A DNA stretch of 64,000 nt from Porphyra umbilicalis. Lineage: Eukaryota; Rhodophyta; Bangiophyceae; Bangiales; Bangiaceae. Each line of letters begins with the position of its first letter. Position 1 is the first letter of the stretch. The notes below the pieces were generated by a model. It made no database searches. It saw only the letters and a list, made by a program, of their open reading frames with translations, and was not told the origin of the DNA. Position numbers and translations under genes: made by a program. The stretch lies in contig KV918897.1 of assembly GCA_002049455.2 (NCBI GenBank), positions 62,001-126,000 of the forward strand. The letters are read 5' to 3'. Below are positions 33,001 through 46,233 of the stretch, one piece after another.

Positions 33001-33641
33001 GCGCAGGGGGGGGTGGGGAAAGGAGAGCGGTGGATACGGGAGAGGTCGGCATGGGCGCCGATGGAGGGGGGTGTCGGCCGCGTGTCCCGCCGTGGCAGCC
33101 GCCATGTTTTGTCGACGCGGCTGTGGTTTGCCTGCTCGGCTTCTGCAGAGGCGGCGGTGGCAAGCGCGGCCCCGCGGTGCGCTCGCGTCGCCCGCCGACG
33201 CGGCGCGCCGTGGGGGGTGCTGCTGCTGCAGGCGCTGCCCCTTGGGGTGGGGCTGCGCGTTTGTCGGGCGTCGTCGCCCCCCCCCGATGGTGCCTCTTTG
33301 ATTGCGTGACGTGCCCGCGGCTCGGGCATTGACGGCGGGGGTGCGCCTCGCGCGTCGCTGCCCGACGAGGCGAGCCGCCGCCGCGTCGGCGGGTGCGGGC
33401 GACGGGGGGCGCGCGCGGCACGGGGCGGATTCCCCGGCCGCACTGGTCGACCCCCCCGGGAGCGGCTGCGGACGCGCCCCCGCCCGTGGGGCGGTCGGTG
33501 CCGCCCCACCACGGACGGTGGCGCGCGTTTGCTTGGTGGTGCGCCATTGCTTGGTGGCGCCGCCCGCCTGGCGCTGACGTAGATTACTCTTGGGTGCGCG
33601 CATGGTCGCATCCTGTGCTTTTTTTGCTTTCCCGCGTCGTT
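33001..33641. other. convergent intergenic region
   Basis: GC-rich 3' flank of the VTC1-like gene and FIGNL1. Open frames here are low-complexity and I support none. Confidence 0.35.
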
Positions 33642-34752
33642 TCATGTACCGACGCGGCTCCCGCGGCGGTGCACCACGGCCACGGCCGGCCGGTGGGACG
33701 ACGCAGCCCCCCTCCCCCCGTCCAGCGGCGGCCGCGGCGGTCCCGCTCCCACGACTGCCGCCCCCCCCGCCCCCCCCCGACCTACCCCCCCCCCCCTCCC
33801 CCCCCCCGCCTCGTCCACCGCAAACGACCCATACTGCCGGTTCCACGCGACGTAGCCCGCCAAGTCCCCCACCCCCACCGACGCACGCACGACGCGGGCG
33901 GCGGCCACAAAATCCGCCACCCCCACCGCCCGCACCGCCGCCGCGTCAACGGAGAGGAGGCGGTCGCCGAGGGAGCGGAGGGGCCCCATGGCCGCCTCGG
34001 ACGCGAGCGCGTGGATGTCGCTGCCGCTGTAGCCGGCGGTCAAGCGCGCGACCGCCGACAGCGCGTCGCCGTCGAGGCTGTGCCGCTGCCGCGAGAGGAG
34101 GCGCTCGACGAGCGCCCGCCGCGCCGCGTCGTCGGGCAGCGGGATGTACAGGCGCTTGACGAGGCGCCGGCGGGCGGCCTCGTCCAACTCGGCCGGCCGG
34201 TTGGTCGCGCCAACCACCAACACGCGGTCGGCTGCGGACGTGCCCGCGCCGTCCATCTGGACGAGGAACTCGGTTTTGATGCGCCGCGACGCGTCCGCGT
34301 CGCCGTCGACGCGCTGCGTCAGCAGCGAGTCGACCTCGTCAATGAAAATAACGGCGGGCTGCAGGTGCCGCGCGACGCCAAAGAGCGCGCGCACGGTCTT
34401 TTCGCCGTCGCCGACCCACTTGGACATGAGCGACGACGCCGAGATGTTGAAAAAGGTTGCGCGCGTCTGCGACGCGATCGCCCGCCCAATCATCGTCTTG
34501 CCCGTGCCGGGGGGGCCAAAGAGGAGGACCCCCTTGGGGGGGGCCCGCAGCCCGTGGAACATGTCGGGCCGCCGCATCGGCCACACGACCGCCTCCATGA
34601 CGCACGCTTTGGCAAACGCCAAGCCGGCAATGTCGTCCCACTCAACGCCGGGGCTCCGGTCGAGCACCTCGTTGACAATCATTTCAACGAGGCGCGGCTC
34701 GACATTGTTGATTTCGGGGAGGTCCGCCGCCGCCCCATCCCCGCCGCCGCCG

Positions 34753-34800
<48 letters not shown>

Positions 34801-35525
34801 CTGCCGCCGCCGCCGAAGCCATTGCCGTGGTCGTTGCCACCATCGCCGTCTGGCGCCCCATCCGCCGCCTCCGCCCCGCCCAGCGGGCGGGGTATCCGAA
34901 AGCCGCGGCGCGCGGGCGCCCCCCCCCCCCCCCCCCCGCGGCGTTTGCCAAACACCGCCGCCGACGCGCCGTCGACGGCGCGCCCCCCCCCGAGGCGCCC
35001 GCCGCCCGCCGCAGCCGGCGCGCCGCCCCGCCCACCGCCGGCGGCGGCGCCCCCCCCCCGCCCCCCACCCCCGCGGCGGTACGCGCCGAGCGCCGCCCGC
35101 GCCGGCCGAAAGGCGGCCGGCGCTCCCCGCCCCAGGGGCGCCGCCGCCCCCCCGCCGTCGTCACCGCCGCCCTCCTCCTCCTCCTCCTCCTCCCCCTCCT
35201 CCCCCTCCTCATCATTGGCGGCGCGGCCGCGGCGGGGACCCCACCCACCGGCGCCGCCGGCGCGGCCCCGCCGCGGCCGCCAGCCGCGGCGGCCGCCCGC
35301 CGCCAGACCGCCGTCCACCTCGTCGCTGTCGTCCACATCCAGTGGCCGCCGCGGGCGTTTGGCGCCCGCCCCTGGCGCTCGGCGCGGGGCGGCCGCCGCC
35401 GCCGACGCGGGCGCGACGCACGCAAACGGGTCGGGGGGGGGGTCCCCGTCCGTGGCGCCAACCGCCCGCGGCGCGGCGCCGCCGCCGCCGCCAAACGCGC
35501 CGGCGGGCGTGCGGAGCGCCCCGCG

Positions 35526-35579
<54 letters not shown>

Positions 35580-36170
35580 CCGAGCCGCCCCCGCCGCCGC
35601 CGCGGTCGCGTCGGCGGCGGCGGCGACGAGCGCCGCCTCCCGCTCCGCCGCCGCGGTTGTCTGTGCCGCCCACGCGGCGGCGCGCGCGCGCCAGTGCTTT
35701 TGTTGGGCGGCGAGTTGCGTTTGGAGGCGCCCGACTTTGGCCGTCAAGGCGCGGACGGCGTCGCCGTCGGGGTCGGCCGCCGCTGACGGCGCCGCCACCG
35801 CCGCTGCTGCACGGCCACCGCGTCTGCCGCTGCCGCCGCCACCGCTGCTGTTGCCGCTGCCGCCGCCGCCTCCGCCGCCGGCCGCGGGTGCGAGCGGCGG
35901 CACCCCCCCCCCGAGGACCGCCCCCACCACCGCCGGTATGCCCACCACCGTCGCGGCGGTCAAGTGGGGAATACGGCGCACGGGGCGGCCGCCGACGGCG
36001 ACCGCCGCGGGCGGCAGCGGCGGCGCCACCACCGCATCGAGGGCGGCGAGCAGCCGCGCCGCGTCATCCCCCCCCCACCGCCGCCGGCGCCGGCGAGCAC
36101 ATCCCGCGCGACGGCGGTGGTGGCGGCCGCCGCGCCCGCCGCCGCGCCCGCCGCGAGCGCCGCGTCGCCC

Positions 36171-36212
<42 letters not shown>

Positions 36213-36326
36213 ACCGCCGAGCGGCACGCGGGGGACGGGGCGGCGGTGAGGCGCGCGAGGCGGCCGCCGGCGGCTTGTTGGGGGGTTTGGGGGGGGGGGG
36301 GGGGTGGGGGGGTCCGCCTCGCCCAT
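33642..36326 (-). CDS. FIGNL1: fidgetin-like protein 1 (meiotic-clade AAA ATPase)
   Basis: AAA ATPase of the katanin/spastin/fidgetin clade. FIGNL1 acts in homologous recombination by dismantling RAD51/DMC1 filaments. Seen in order: [39 protein letters not shown], Walker A GPPGTGKT (about residue 602), [18 protein letters not shown] (pore loop), Walker [12 protein letters not shown] (about 662), [34 protein letters not shown] (sensor 1 and Arg fingers), [20 protein letters not shown] and the C-terminal WNRQYGSF helix. The match to animal FIGNL1 is close over about 290 residues. The N-terminal half is Ala/Gly/Arg-rich with a short coiled coil ([20 protein letters not shown]). The frame likely changes at a C run near 36068-36076 (minus-strand G run), so the true start is uncertain. 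The tail after the Trp helix runs through a G-rich tract and the natural stop may be earlier. Confidence 0.9.
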
Positions 36327-37468
36327 GGTGTCGGGTCACGCCCGCATTGCAGGGGGGGCGCGCGGTTGGGGGGGGGGGGGGAGGCAGGGGGGGGCGGGGG
36401 GGTGGGGGAGGCCGTTGGAAGGGGGCGCCGCGTGCGCTGGCGCGCGGCCGGTGCGACCGCGAGCGCCAACCCCCGTGCTCCCGCCAGTTGGTCAATGAAA
36501 AAGGTAGCCGTCGTTCAATAAAGTCTTTTCGGACAAGTGGGACTTGACCGTGGGACAACTTGCTGAATCCATCGACCCAAAGGGCCGCGGCGGTTTGGCG
36601 GTCCTCGCAAGACGCCCGGGAGCGGACGGGACACGGAGTCGTCGCGCTTTCCTGCGGGGACACCCGCCCGCCGTATCTGCCGCTCTATGTCCCTCTGTGG
36701 ACCCCACTTGGTCCCTCCGATCGTCGCCAGACTGTCCTCGCCCCGTCGGCACCAGGATCCATGGCGGCAGCGTCGGCGCAACGAGCAACTTTGGCAAACG
36801 TGCAGGAGAAGCACACCGTCCGAGCCGAGAGGAAAAAAGATACCACTGCCATTGGCACTCTCCAAGAGCAGCAGCACAATTTTCCTAGTCGCATGAAAAG
36901 TGGAACCTTGGAAGGCTTGTTTTTTGTAAGTCGGCAACAAAGCCTCCGTTTTTCGCGGCATAGTCGAGCTGCTTCTCTGCCATTGTCTGTTGATCGCGCC
37001 GCACATTATATGTCATTCAAACGAGATCGAAATTTAGTTTTTCGGAGCATGTACACAAGGGTTCATCTAACATTGGCTTCCGTCATGTGCTTCAACCAAA
37101 AGAGATGCTCATCGCCTACCGCCTATGAGTATCTCGTAGCACGGCTCCGAATCTAAAACACAATGGCGATCTCACGATGCCTTGTGATGGTCCGATAGAT
37201 GTCCGGTGATACGCTGTGTTCAGCCCACCCCGCCACCCAAGGAGTGGCGTGACGCGTTTTCACTGTTCGTGGCGCTAAGGGGGTGCCTCGTGAGTCCTCC
37301 CCTCGATGCGTCGCAGCGGCTGACACCTTGAGATTCCATTGGTGGTAGCCCAGTAACCAGGAACCGCGGGGACGGCGAGCTCACTGCCACGCCTGATCAC
37401 GCTTGCGAGACGCGCCTCGACTGTATCCTTGCCGCGATCTCCAAGCAAGGCACTACTCTGCCTCCACC
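36327..37468. other. intergenic, weak ORF only
   Basis: An ORF from ATG 36761 to 37156 (+) of about 130 codons has mixed codon use and no recognisable domain. I do not call it. The rest is lower-GC with no feature. Confidence 0.35.
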
Positions 37469-37918
37469 ATCGTCACCGCTACCCCAATCGCCATCGGTCG
37501 ACATCCAAAGCCCATCCGTATCCAAAAGAGTTTCCGATGTGCGTTTTTACTCTCTGTGGAGGCCCTCCGGTTTGACATTGAAAGCCATCGGCCGATGGGC
37601 TTTTTGGGCCGGCACGACTGGAGACACGCGCCCAGGATGAGCGGCGCGCCCGTTTCTTCCCCTCCTCGCTCAGGGCTGGGGAGCGCTTTAGCCATCTGAT
37701 TGGTCCAGCACACGCGCGACGAGACGGCGTCGCCTCAGAACGCACATCCAAAGTGGTTCCAGACAACATCCAAAGCTCGCGGTATTGCATCCAAAACTCT
37801 TTTGGGTGAGCTTGGATGAGGGGGAAAGGCCCATCGGTCAACATCGAAAGAGTGACGAGGGGACATCGAAACAACATCCAAAACCCGTTTGGATATCGAT
37901 TGGTGTAGCCGTGACGAT
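37469..37918. mobile_element. small inverted-repeat element (MITE-like), about 450 bp
   Basis: ATCGTCACCGCTACCCCAAT at 37469 pairs with the reverse complement of 37897-37918 (20 of 22 bases by eye). Inside, the word CATCCAAA or its reverse complement recurs at least five times. No coding capacity, and I found no convincing target duplication, so the true ends may lie slightly outside. Confidence 0.55.
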
Positions 37919-39339
37919 TCTACAGCTTGCTGCTCGCTGCGGCATCGGTGGGAGTCCGCTCGATGGAGAAGATGGCGTTGGGCAGGTTCACTGCGGTGCC
38001 CGACTTTAACTCGTGTTTCATTCATCTCGTGTATATAGTCTCCAGGTAGGCATCGTCCCACAGGGTTACGGAATCTCGAGTGTTCACGGGAAACCGCTGA
38101 CCGCGCTTTGGTCAATCCTGGCCTTTTGCGCTTGCGGTCCCGAGAACTCGCCATCCGCCCCCTCCCCGAAGCCACTCTGCAATTGGTTGTATGCGGCGTC
38201 ACGGCCGGCCCGCCCACCTCTTCTTGCTGCACTTGGCAGTGGGCAGCGGAGCCACCTCTCCGCTCCCAGGAGTTAGTTGGGGCTACGCACGGGCTGGCTG
38301 CTTGCACTGGCACACGTGTGGCGGGGTTGGGGGTACGCATGCCTAGCGGCGGCGTGGCGGGGCCTCTCTCGCACCGTCGTCGACGGGCGTCCACGTGCGC
38401 TCCCAGCGTCCGCGTTGGAGATACGAGCGGTGGGTGTACACTCGAAGCGCGGCGTCCTCCATGCCTACCTCCTCCGATCGTCCACTGTTGAGCGCCGCCA
38501 GGTGTATCGCGAAAACCGACATGGGTCAGGGGTCCAGTTAGGGGCCGGTCAGGAGCACGTGTATCGATAAGATTTCGATCGGACCCAGCCTTACTACACC
38601 ATTGTGGTGGGTTTGGATGAGGTTCATTGAAGTATTCAAAGGGGTTTTATCCGATCAGACGCTGTTTCGTGCCCTGAATCACGGTGCTCCCACTCGCGCC
38701 GCGCAGAGTGTCTCAGGCCTCCGTGGGAGGGCCTCGGTCGGGGGCCTCTCGGCAGTAGCCACCCGTCCTTGGACGCCTGCATTCGTATGAGTTCAGGGCC
38801 ACATGTCTTGACTGGTTTGAGTAGTTGGGATGTGGGCAAGGACCGGCATCGCAGCATCTGCAGACAGTTTTCCCGGAGAGGCGTGGGGGCGTGGTCCGCG
38901 TCTGCTAGATTCAATGGCCGCCCAATGTGGTGGACACCCCTGCAGACGATCTCTGGCGTGCGCGGCAGCGCGCGCCGCAGCGTGGCGTGGGCTTCCCTCC
39001 GAGGCGGTACAGGTACTGAGGCGACGGGCGACGCGGCGGACCCGCAAACCGCCCCTGCTGCCGCTGGCTGCCGACTCCTGGGTGGCGCGGCGCGGCTCTG
39101 CCTCGCCGCCAGGCATTGCGCCTGCGGTGCGGGCGCCGCCAACGCGCTGCTGTCACCGCGGGGGGCCCCCGCATGTCCGGGGCGCACGGCGGGCACGACG
39201 GCCGCCGCGTTGGGTGCGGCGCGTGGCAGCAGTGGCGCGCTGTCCACGCGCAGACGTGGGCGGCTAGGCGCCAAGGTCGAGGCAGGGTCGGCGTGGCAGG
39301 GTCCCCCGCCGCGGCCGCAGGCGGCCGCAGCAGGCCACC
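37919..39339. other. upstream region of the MADS-box gene
   Basis: No gene recognised. GC rises sharply from about 38930 towards the MADS-box start, so part of this could be a 5' leader. Confidence 0.35.
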
Positions 39340-42300
39340 ATGGGGCGAAAAAAGATCAAGATTGAGCACATCCAGGACGAGCGCAACCGGGCGGTACGTA
39401 CGAGGCGCGGCGGGTGTGAAGCGCACTGGGGGGGGAGAGAGGCGGCGGGTCGGCTCGGAGCGAGACGGACGCGCACGGGGGAGGCGATTTGTCGCAGCGT
39501 CGGGGATGCGGCGCCCGACGTGGTATTGGCAGCGTCTGCGTGGCCAAGCCGCCGTTGCGCAGGGGGGGACTCGCGGCGCGGCACACTAACCGTCGTGTGG
39601 CTGTTGGTAGCCGGGTCTGTTTCCTACGGGGTGGATGGTTGGAACCCCCCCCACGCTCCCCCTCCCCCCCCCCCGCCTCCATTGAATGACGCCGGTCTGC
39701 GTGGCGTAGGTGACCTTTACCAAGCGCAAGAACGGGTTGCTCAAAAAGGCGCGGGAGCTGTCCATCCTCTGCGACTGCGAGATTGCGGTGCTCATCTTTA
39801 ACAACACCAACGGGCAGTGCTTTGAGTTTGCGTCGAGCGACACGAGCCGGACGCTCACCCGGTTCGCCACCTTTCAGGGCACCGTTGAGCTCCGGGGGTT
39901 GGCAGAGGTACGCCATCATCACGCGCTACTGTGAGGGGAGTGCGGTCGGTTGTGTGATGTCAGCGCCCGCTGCCAGTTGACTACGTGCGGCAGTCGGCGG
40001 CGGTAGGCGCGTCGCGGACGGCGACTGACGTGCCTCGTGGTGCCCCTTACGGCCTCTGCCGCGTGTCCCTCGACCTTGGCCCCGTTACCCTACCGCCTGC
40101 TCTTTTGTTTGGCTGATCTCCTCTCCTCTCCTCGCCCTCTTGGCTCTGCTTGACGACCGCTGGGGCGCCGCCGCGACACCCCCCACCTCCCCACAGGATG
40201 AGCAAGCGCGGCTGGTCCACCGCCGGTCGCTCGACCCCGACTCGCGGCACTTGCAGGCGGTCGCCACCGCCGCCGCCGCCGCGTGTCGGACGCCGCCCGA
40301 CCCCTCAGGGACGCCCCTCGGGTCGTTCCCACCCCCGCCGCCGCCGTACCCGACGCCGTCTACCATGGACGGCGGTCGCGGGGGCGCAGCGAGCTCCGCC
40401 GCCGGCGGCTGCGGTGGCGCCAGCAGCGCCGCCGCCGTCTGCGGACGGAACGGATATGCGGCGGCGGCCACGCCACAGCGCCCACCCGCCGCGCAGCGGT
40501 CCACCACCTCCTCGTCCACGTCGGGGGCGTCGGGGAGCCCCCGCCGCCGCGCCATGTCCGCCCGTCGTGACGGGTATGGCCGCAGCGACGGGCCGGCGGC
40601 CGACGCCCGGTTAGCCTACCCGCCGGCGGGGGCGTCTGGCCCCGCGACGGCCGGCGGCTGCCATCGGCAAGTGGGCGCCTGTGGTGTCCGGCAAGGCAGT
40701 GGCGGCGGCCACGCATCCCTCTCAACGTCGCCGCTACCGCCGTCGCGTGACGTGCAACCGCCGTCGCCGCTCGGGTGGCGCGGTGGCCGGCAGCCACCCC
40801 CCCAACCACCACCCGCCCCGTTGGCATCGTCGCCGCGGGGTGCCCCCCCCCCCCACTACACCGACGAGCACCCATATAGCGGGTGGCGACCGCCACCGAG
40901 TCCGGTGGCCTACACCCTCCCCGCCGCCCGCGGGCCGCCGTCGGTGGCGGCGGGGCGGCTGTTGCTTGGATACTCCCCATCGGACGGGTGGGGGGGGACC
41001 CCGGCCGCCGCCACTACCGGCGGCCGCACCTCAGACGTGGCAGGAGGTGGCGCGCCGCCCCCACTGCCGCGCGCCCGCAGCGCAGTAGGCGTCAGGGACG
41101 ATGCGTGGCGCCGCCACGGCGCGGGCGGCGGCGCCTCGGCGGGCGGGCGGGCCGACCCGTCGGGGAGCAGCCGCACGCGCGGCCACGGGCCGCCGCGGCT
41201 CGCCCCGCACCAGGCGGTGCAGACGAGGGATCCGCGGCTGCCGGCGCCGCCCGTCGCGCGGCTCGTGCAGGGGCTCGGCGCCGCGCGCGCGGCGCGCGGC
41301 GCGGCCGGCGCCGACGGGCGGCCGTGGGGGGGGTCCTTTTCCACCGACGCGTCGGGCGACCCGTGGGCGCCCCCCCGACCGAGGGTGCCCGCGACGGGGT
41401 GGGGGCCGCCCCCGGCAGACGCCCGCCGACCCGAATGGGCGGCAACAGACGGGCAGGGGAGGGGGGCGGCAGGTGCCTGGGCGGCGGGCGGGCGGCGCCA
41501 CACCGACGCACCGCCGCCGCCGCTCGGCGGCGGGCCAATGGGGTCCTACGCGCGGGGGCACCCTGCCGCGCCCGGGGTGAGGGTGTTGCCCCCACCCCCG
41601 TACCCCGCCGGGTACGTCGAGCGGCCGCCCCCGCCGGCCGGGGAGTGGCGGCGGGCGGGAGGGGCGGTCGGCGGCCCCCTCCCCCCGCACAAGCCGTCGG
41701 CGGCCGCGCGGGGCCTCCGCGGCGACGACGAGGGGGATTACCCGCTGCCATCCCCACGGGGGGCGCCGCCCTCCCCACGGCGGGGGGCGCACCACCCGCC
41801 CATGGCGCTGCCGAGTCCTCCTGCGCGGGCGGGGGGGGGCGCCCGTCGGGTTTATCACCCCCTCGACGAGGCGGCCTACGCGGGGCCCCCGCAGCCGTGG
41901 GTCGACCCTCCCGCCGTCGTGCCGCCGGCAGGGCGGCGGCCGCGGGCAGACGGCGCGCCGCCGCCGCCGCCGCTGCCAACGGCGACGCATCCGGCGGTCG
42001 CACCAGCGCCCGGTGCGGCCGTCGGAGGCCCCAACAGCGGGGACGGTGGTCCAGATCTGGACCCCCGGGGCCCCCGCCCGCCCGCGTGGACCGGGACGCA
42101 ACCGGCCGGCCTGGAGCGCGTCGGCGACAGCGGCGGCGCGCCGCGCCGTGACATCACCGCCGCAGCTCGGTCGCGGTGGCGCGAGCATGACGAGCGGCGC
42201 GCGGCGGCGGGGGGTGAGGGTCCCCCCTGGGGGCCCCCCACGTCCGCGCCCCCCCCACCGTCCCGGTCAACGGCACGCCTGTCACAGGGGGATCGCGTCC

Positions 42301-44261
42301 CCCCTTCTGGCGATCGCTCGCCCGACTCGTATGCGTCTGCGGGGAGCCGCAGGGCCGCGTCCCGCCGCCGAGCGGACGGCGGGCGCGCAGGCGACGGCGC
42401 GGTGGCGCCCACCCCAGCTGACACCCCAGACCGCGATGCGGCCTCGGCCGCGGCGGCGCGCCTCCACTGCCCGACGGTGGCACCAGCGGCCGTCCCGTCG
42501 TCGCGGGACGTTGAGCGGGCGGCGGACCCGCTGGCACCCGCCGCGCCGCCGCCGCCGCCCTACGCCACGACGGCTTGCACCACGTCCGCAGCGGGGGCCC
42601 CGTCCGCAACGGAGCCGGCCGGCCCCCCAGCGGCCCCGTCGGGCGGAGCGCAGGAGCACCGCCTGAGCGTTGAACGGGGTCGGGGCACGGCCGCTGCGGC
42701 GGTGGCCGACTGGCACCGGGGGTGGAACCCCCCGCCACAGTCGCCACGCCGTGGCGGCGGCAGCGACGGCGGGCCGTCGCCGACGTGGCACGGCAGGCGG
42801 GAGGTGCCTTTTCCCGCCCCTTGGCCGCTGACGCCGGGCCGCGGCGGCGGCGTCGCGTCACCGCAAGGGCGCGGTGTGTCCGCCGCCGCTGCGCAGTCAC
42901 CGGCCAGCGGCGGCGTCCGCTGCGGCGGTGGCGGCGGCGGCGGCACCCCCCGTGCGGCCCGCCTCGCCCCTGCCGCTGCCCCAGACGCCACCGCGGCGGG
43001 GAGAACGGCCGGTGGCCTGCCGCCGCCGTCCCCCCGCCTACCGCCCGCCGGCCGCGCTCCGCCGCCGCCGGGCGGCGTCGACGGCCTCGGCAGACTCCCG
43101 GTGCTGTCTCCCTTTCCGCCCCTGTCCTCGGCGGCAGCGGCGACGGGCGGCGGCAGCGTCGGGCCCTACCCGTCCCTGTCACCGGCACGAACAGGCGGCC
43201 GGTCCGTGACGCTGCCGCCGCTGACGCCCCGCTCTCCCGGTGGCGGCGGCGGCGGCGGTGGCGGCGGCGGCGGCGGCGATGGTCGTGCGCCGATGGCGCG
43301 GCCGGCACGACCGTGGTCGCCACGCCCGGCCGACGCGCCGGCGGCAAAGCGGCGCCACGTCGACGGCGCGCCGTCCGGCCGGCCGGCGGTGGTGGGTGGT
43401 GGTAGCCACCCAACCGACGGTGGGCGTTCGCCCGTGGTGGGGTGGTCGCCACGCCACGACGCGCCCGCAGCCGCCGGCGCGGCCGCCGACGCGGCCCAAA
43501 CCCTGCGCACGGGCGCGGTGCCGACGCTGGGCGCACGGCGGGGCGGCGCCCCGCTGCCCCCGCTGACCGTTGGTGGGGCGGGGGATCCGCCCCCACCTCT
43601 GTCATCCTACTCGCCGGCAGGTCGGGGGCGGCCGCCCCCCTCCCCGCCCGTGGTGGTTGGCGGAGGGCTGGCGGCCGCCGTCGGCGCCTCCCCGAAACGC
43701 CCTTCGCCGCTCCGGACACCGGCTGCGGCGGCGGCGCCAGACCGTCGCAGCGCAACGGGCACGGCCGGCGGGTGGCACCCGCTGTCGGCCGGCGGCGGCG
43801 GCAGCGGCGGCGGCGGCGGCGGCGGCGGCCCACCGCCAACCACCACCGCCGCCGCGCCGGGAAAGTACAAGCGCGCGCACCTGACCGTCCTCATCCCACC
43901 GACGGTCGTCGCCGCGGGCCGGTGCCACCGCGGCGCCGCCGCCGCCCTCCGCCCGTCGACGGGCGGCGGCGGCAGCGCAGCCGGCATGGGCGGCTCCGCG
44001 TGTCCCCCGGTGGCGGCGAGTGGAGCGGCCGCGACGGCCGCACGCCGACGAGCGTCATTGGCGGCTCGGCGCCGGCCACGGCGGCGGGCGTCGGTGGCGG
44101 CGGTGGCGGCAGCGGTGGGCCGGCCGGTGGCCTGCGCAGCGGCGGCGGCGGTGCGGTCACGCCCGGCAGCGCCGGGGGTGTCTTTGGCGCCTCCCTACCG
44201 TCGCCCTTTCCCCCCCACTTGGCGTATGGCAAGGCACGCGGCGGCGGCGGACGCCCCCTGA
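39340..44261 (+). CDS. MEF2-type MADS-box transcription factor with a very long tail
   Basis: DNA-binding transcription factor. Exon 1 39340-39393 encodes MGRKKIKIEHIQDERNRA. Intron GTACGT...GTAG. Exon 2 39710-39907 starts VTFTKRKNGLLKKARELSIL and continues CDCEIAVLIFNNTNGQCFEF. Intron GTACGC...CACAG. Exon 3 40197-44261. All introns are phase 0, and the first splits the MADS box exactly between Ala18 and Val19. The spliced box aligns with MEF2 (MGRKKIQITRIMDERNRQ, VTFTKRKFGLMKKAYELS). Product about 1,438 aa: residues 1-60 MADS box, a short MEF2-like extension (ASSDTSRTLTRFATF), then about 1,350 residues of Pro/Gly/Ala/Ser/Arg-rich, probably disordered tail. Near 43996-44002 (C run) a better-looking frame takes over and ends at 44605, so the true stop may be there. 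A plant-type K box is not visible. Confidence 0.85.
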
Positions 44262-44605
44262 CGGCGGGCACGCCGCCGACGGCCACGGCCGTGCCGTGGG
44301 GTCCCCCTTCTGCGCGTGGCCCGGGCGGCGCCGCGATCCTCACGGGGGAGGGCGGGGGGGCCACGACGCCGCTGCTGCCGCACCCGCCGCCGCTCGGGGC
44401 GGACCCGATGGCGACGCCCCGCGAGGGGGGGGGGGGCGTCCCGCTGGCCCCGCTGACGGGGGGCGGGGGGGGGGGGTTTGGCGTGCCGCTGCCGGCGCTG
44501 ACGGGGCCGCCCGACCACCGGCGGGGGGGGGGGGGAGGGGGAGCCGGCACCGCGGGGTTGGGCGGAGGGGGGAGCCCGGGGTTTGGAGGGGGGGGGGCGT
44601 ACTGA

Positions 44606-46233
44606 GGGGGGACCGCCTACGGACGGGGGGGCGTGTGGGGGTGCGGGGGTCAGGCCGCTTCGCTCCTCGCGAGTTTTTGTCGGCTTTCTTTTTTTTGAAA
44701 GAGCGGCCATCTGGCACAGAGCTGCCTACGCGTCTGGTGTTTTCTTTGTCTGCATCGCGCACCGCCCGTGCGTCGACGCCGGTGCGGTATGCTGCGTGTG
44801 ACGACGCAAGCATCGTCGCGGCGACGGTGTACCGGCGCGTGGTGGGGTTTGCGGCAGCGGAAAGCGCCAGTCGGTGTCACGACAAAGGCGCCCCACCCGG
44901 CACAGCGCCACCACCACGCGGTGGCGCTTTGGGGCCAACCCCCCGCGCAGCTCTTCCCGCCCGCCAGTGGCGGGGGCGGCCGACCCCCCCAACGACCCTG
45001 ACCTCCATCCCATCAGCCCCGTCGCCGTGGCTTCCCAACCGCCACCCGCGCGGCACGCGGCACCAGCCCGACCCCCGGTCGATCGGTCGCGCCACGACCC
45101 GACCGCCGCCCGGCGCCCGTGCAACGTGCCAACCCCCCCCCCCCAAGGCGCATCAGAGTCCCCGCGGTCCTGCCGGGCCGCGCGCGCGCGTGCGCACCGC
45201 ACCCCAACAGGACCGCGTGCAACGTGCCGGGCGCGCGCGCGGCGGCAGGCCGCCGCGGCGCTGGCCGCGGCGCGGCCGGGCCGCCCGCCGCCGCCGCCGC
45301 CGCAGCCAATGGCTGCCGCCGCCCGCCCGGCCGCGGTCGGCGGTGCCTGGCGTGGCGCCCTCGAGCCACGCGCCCCCCCCCCCCCCGCACACACGCACCC
45401 GGCCGACCCCCCACCGGCCGCCCGCTCGGCCGACGCGGGGCGCGGCCGCGCGGCGGCGACGGCGAAGGACCGCGGGGGTGGCGCGGGGGGCGGTCCGCCG
45501 GCGCGAACGAGCGAGAGCGGCCGCCGGGTGACGCCCTTCGGGCGGGCAGCACCCGGTGGTGCGTCGGCCGTGGCGGTACCGCGGCCGGGCCGCGACGGGG
45601 CCGCCGCGGCAGGCCGCCGGCAGCAAAACGGCGGGGGGGAAGTCGCACGGCAGTGAAGGGGGGGGAGGAAAGGGTGCCCCGACGACGCCCCGACGACGCG
45701 ACCACGCGGTCGCTCGCCGTGGCGGTGGAGCGGAGGGGGTCGGTGGCTGCCCCCCTGACCGGTGGGTGGGCCCGGCCCGACGCGTGCCCGACGCGTCGGG
45801 GGCGCCGGCCACTGCGTTTTGGGCAACATTCGGGGTGCCACCCCCCTTCTGCTCCCCGCGACAGCCACGCGGGGCGGCTGTGACCGGCGCGCGCGAGAGG
45901 CACCGTCGGCTGCCCGGTTGGGCGGGCCACGCCGGTGGGCGCGCCCGCGGCAGCTCCGACACGCTGGCGGGAGTGGCGGGGTGGGCGCCCGCGGGCGCAC
46001 GGGATACCTGCGCCGCGGACCGCACAGGCGCCCACTCGACGGGGGCAGCCGTGGGCGACCGCCACCCGTCACGCCAGTGCGACGGTGGCCCGCGCTGTTG
46101 ATCTCCTACAACACCTGGTGTAGTAGCCCAGCAGGCGCTCGCTGCTGACAGTTTTCATGACCAGTGTACTGTTCATGCAACGAACCTAGCTTTTCCGTGA
46201 CACATGTCGACGGAGAATCGCACGCGATTGTCT
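44606..46233. other. GC-rich intergenic region
   Basis: Several overlapping long frames exist on both strands (for example 45656-44874 and 46065-45013), all Arg/Pro/Gly/Ala-rich. None shows a domain or consistent codon bias, so I call no gene. A hidden low-complexity gene cannot be excluded. Confidence 0.35.
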
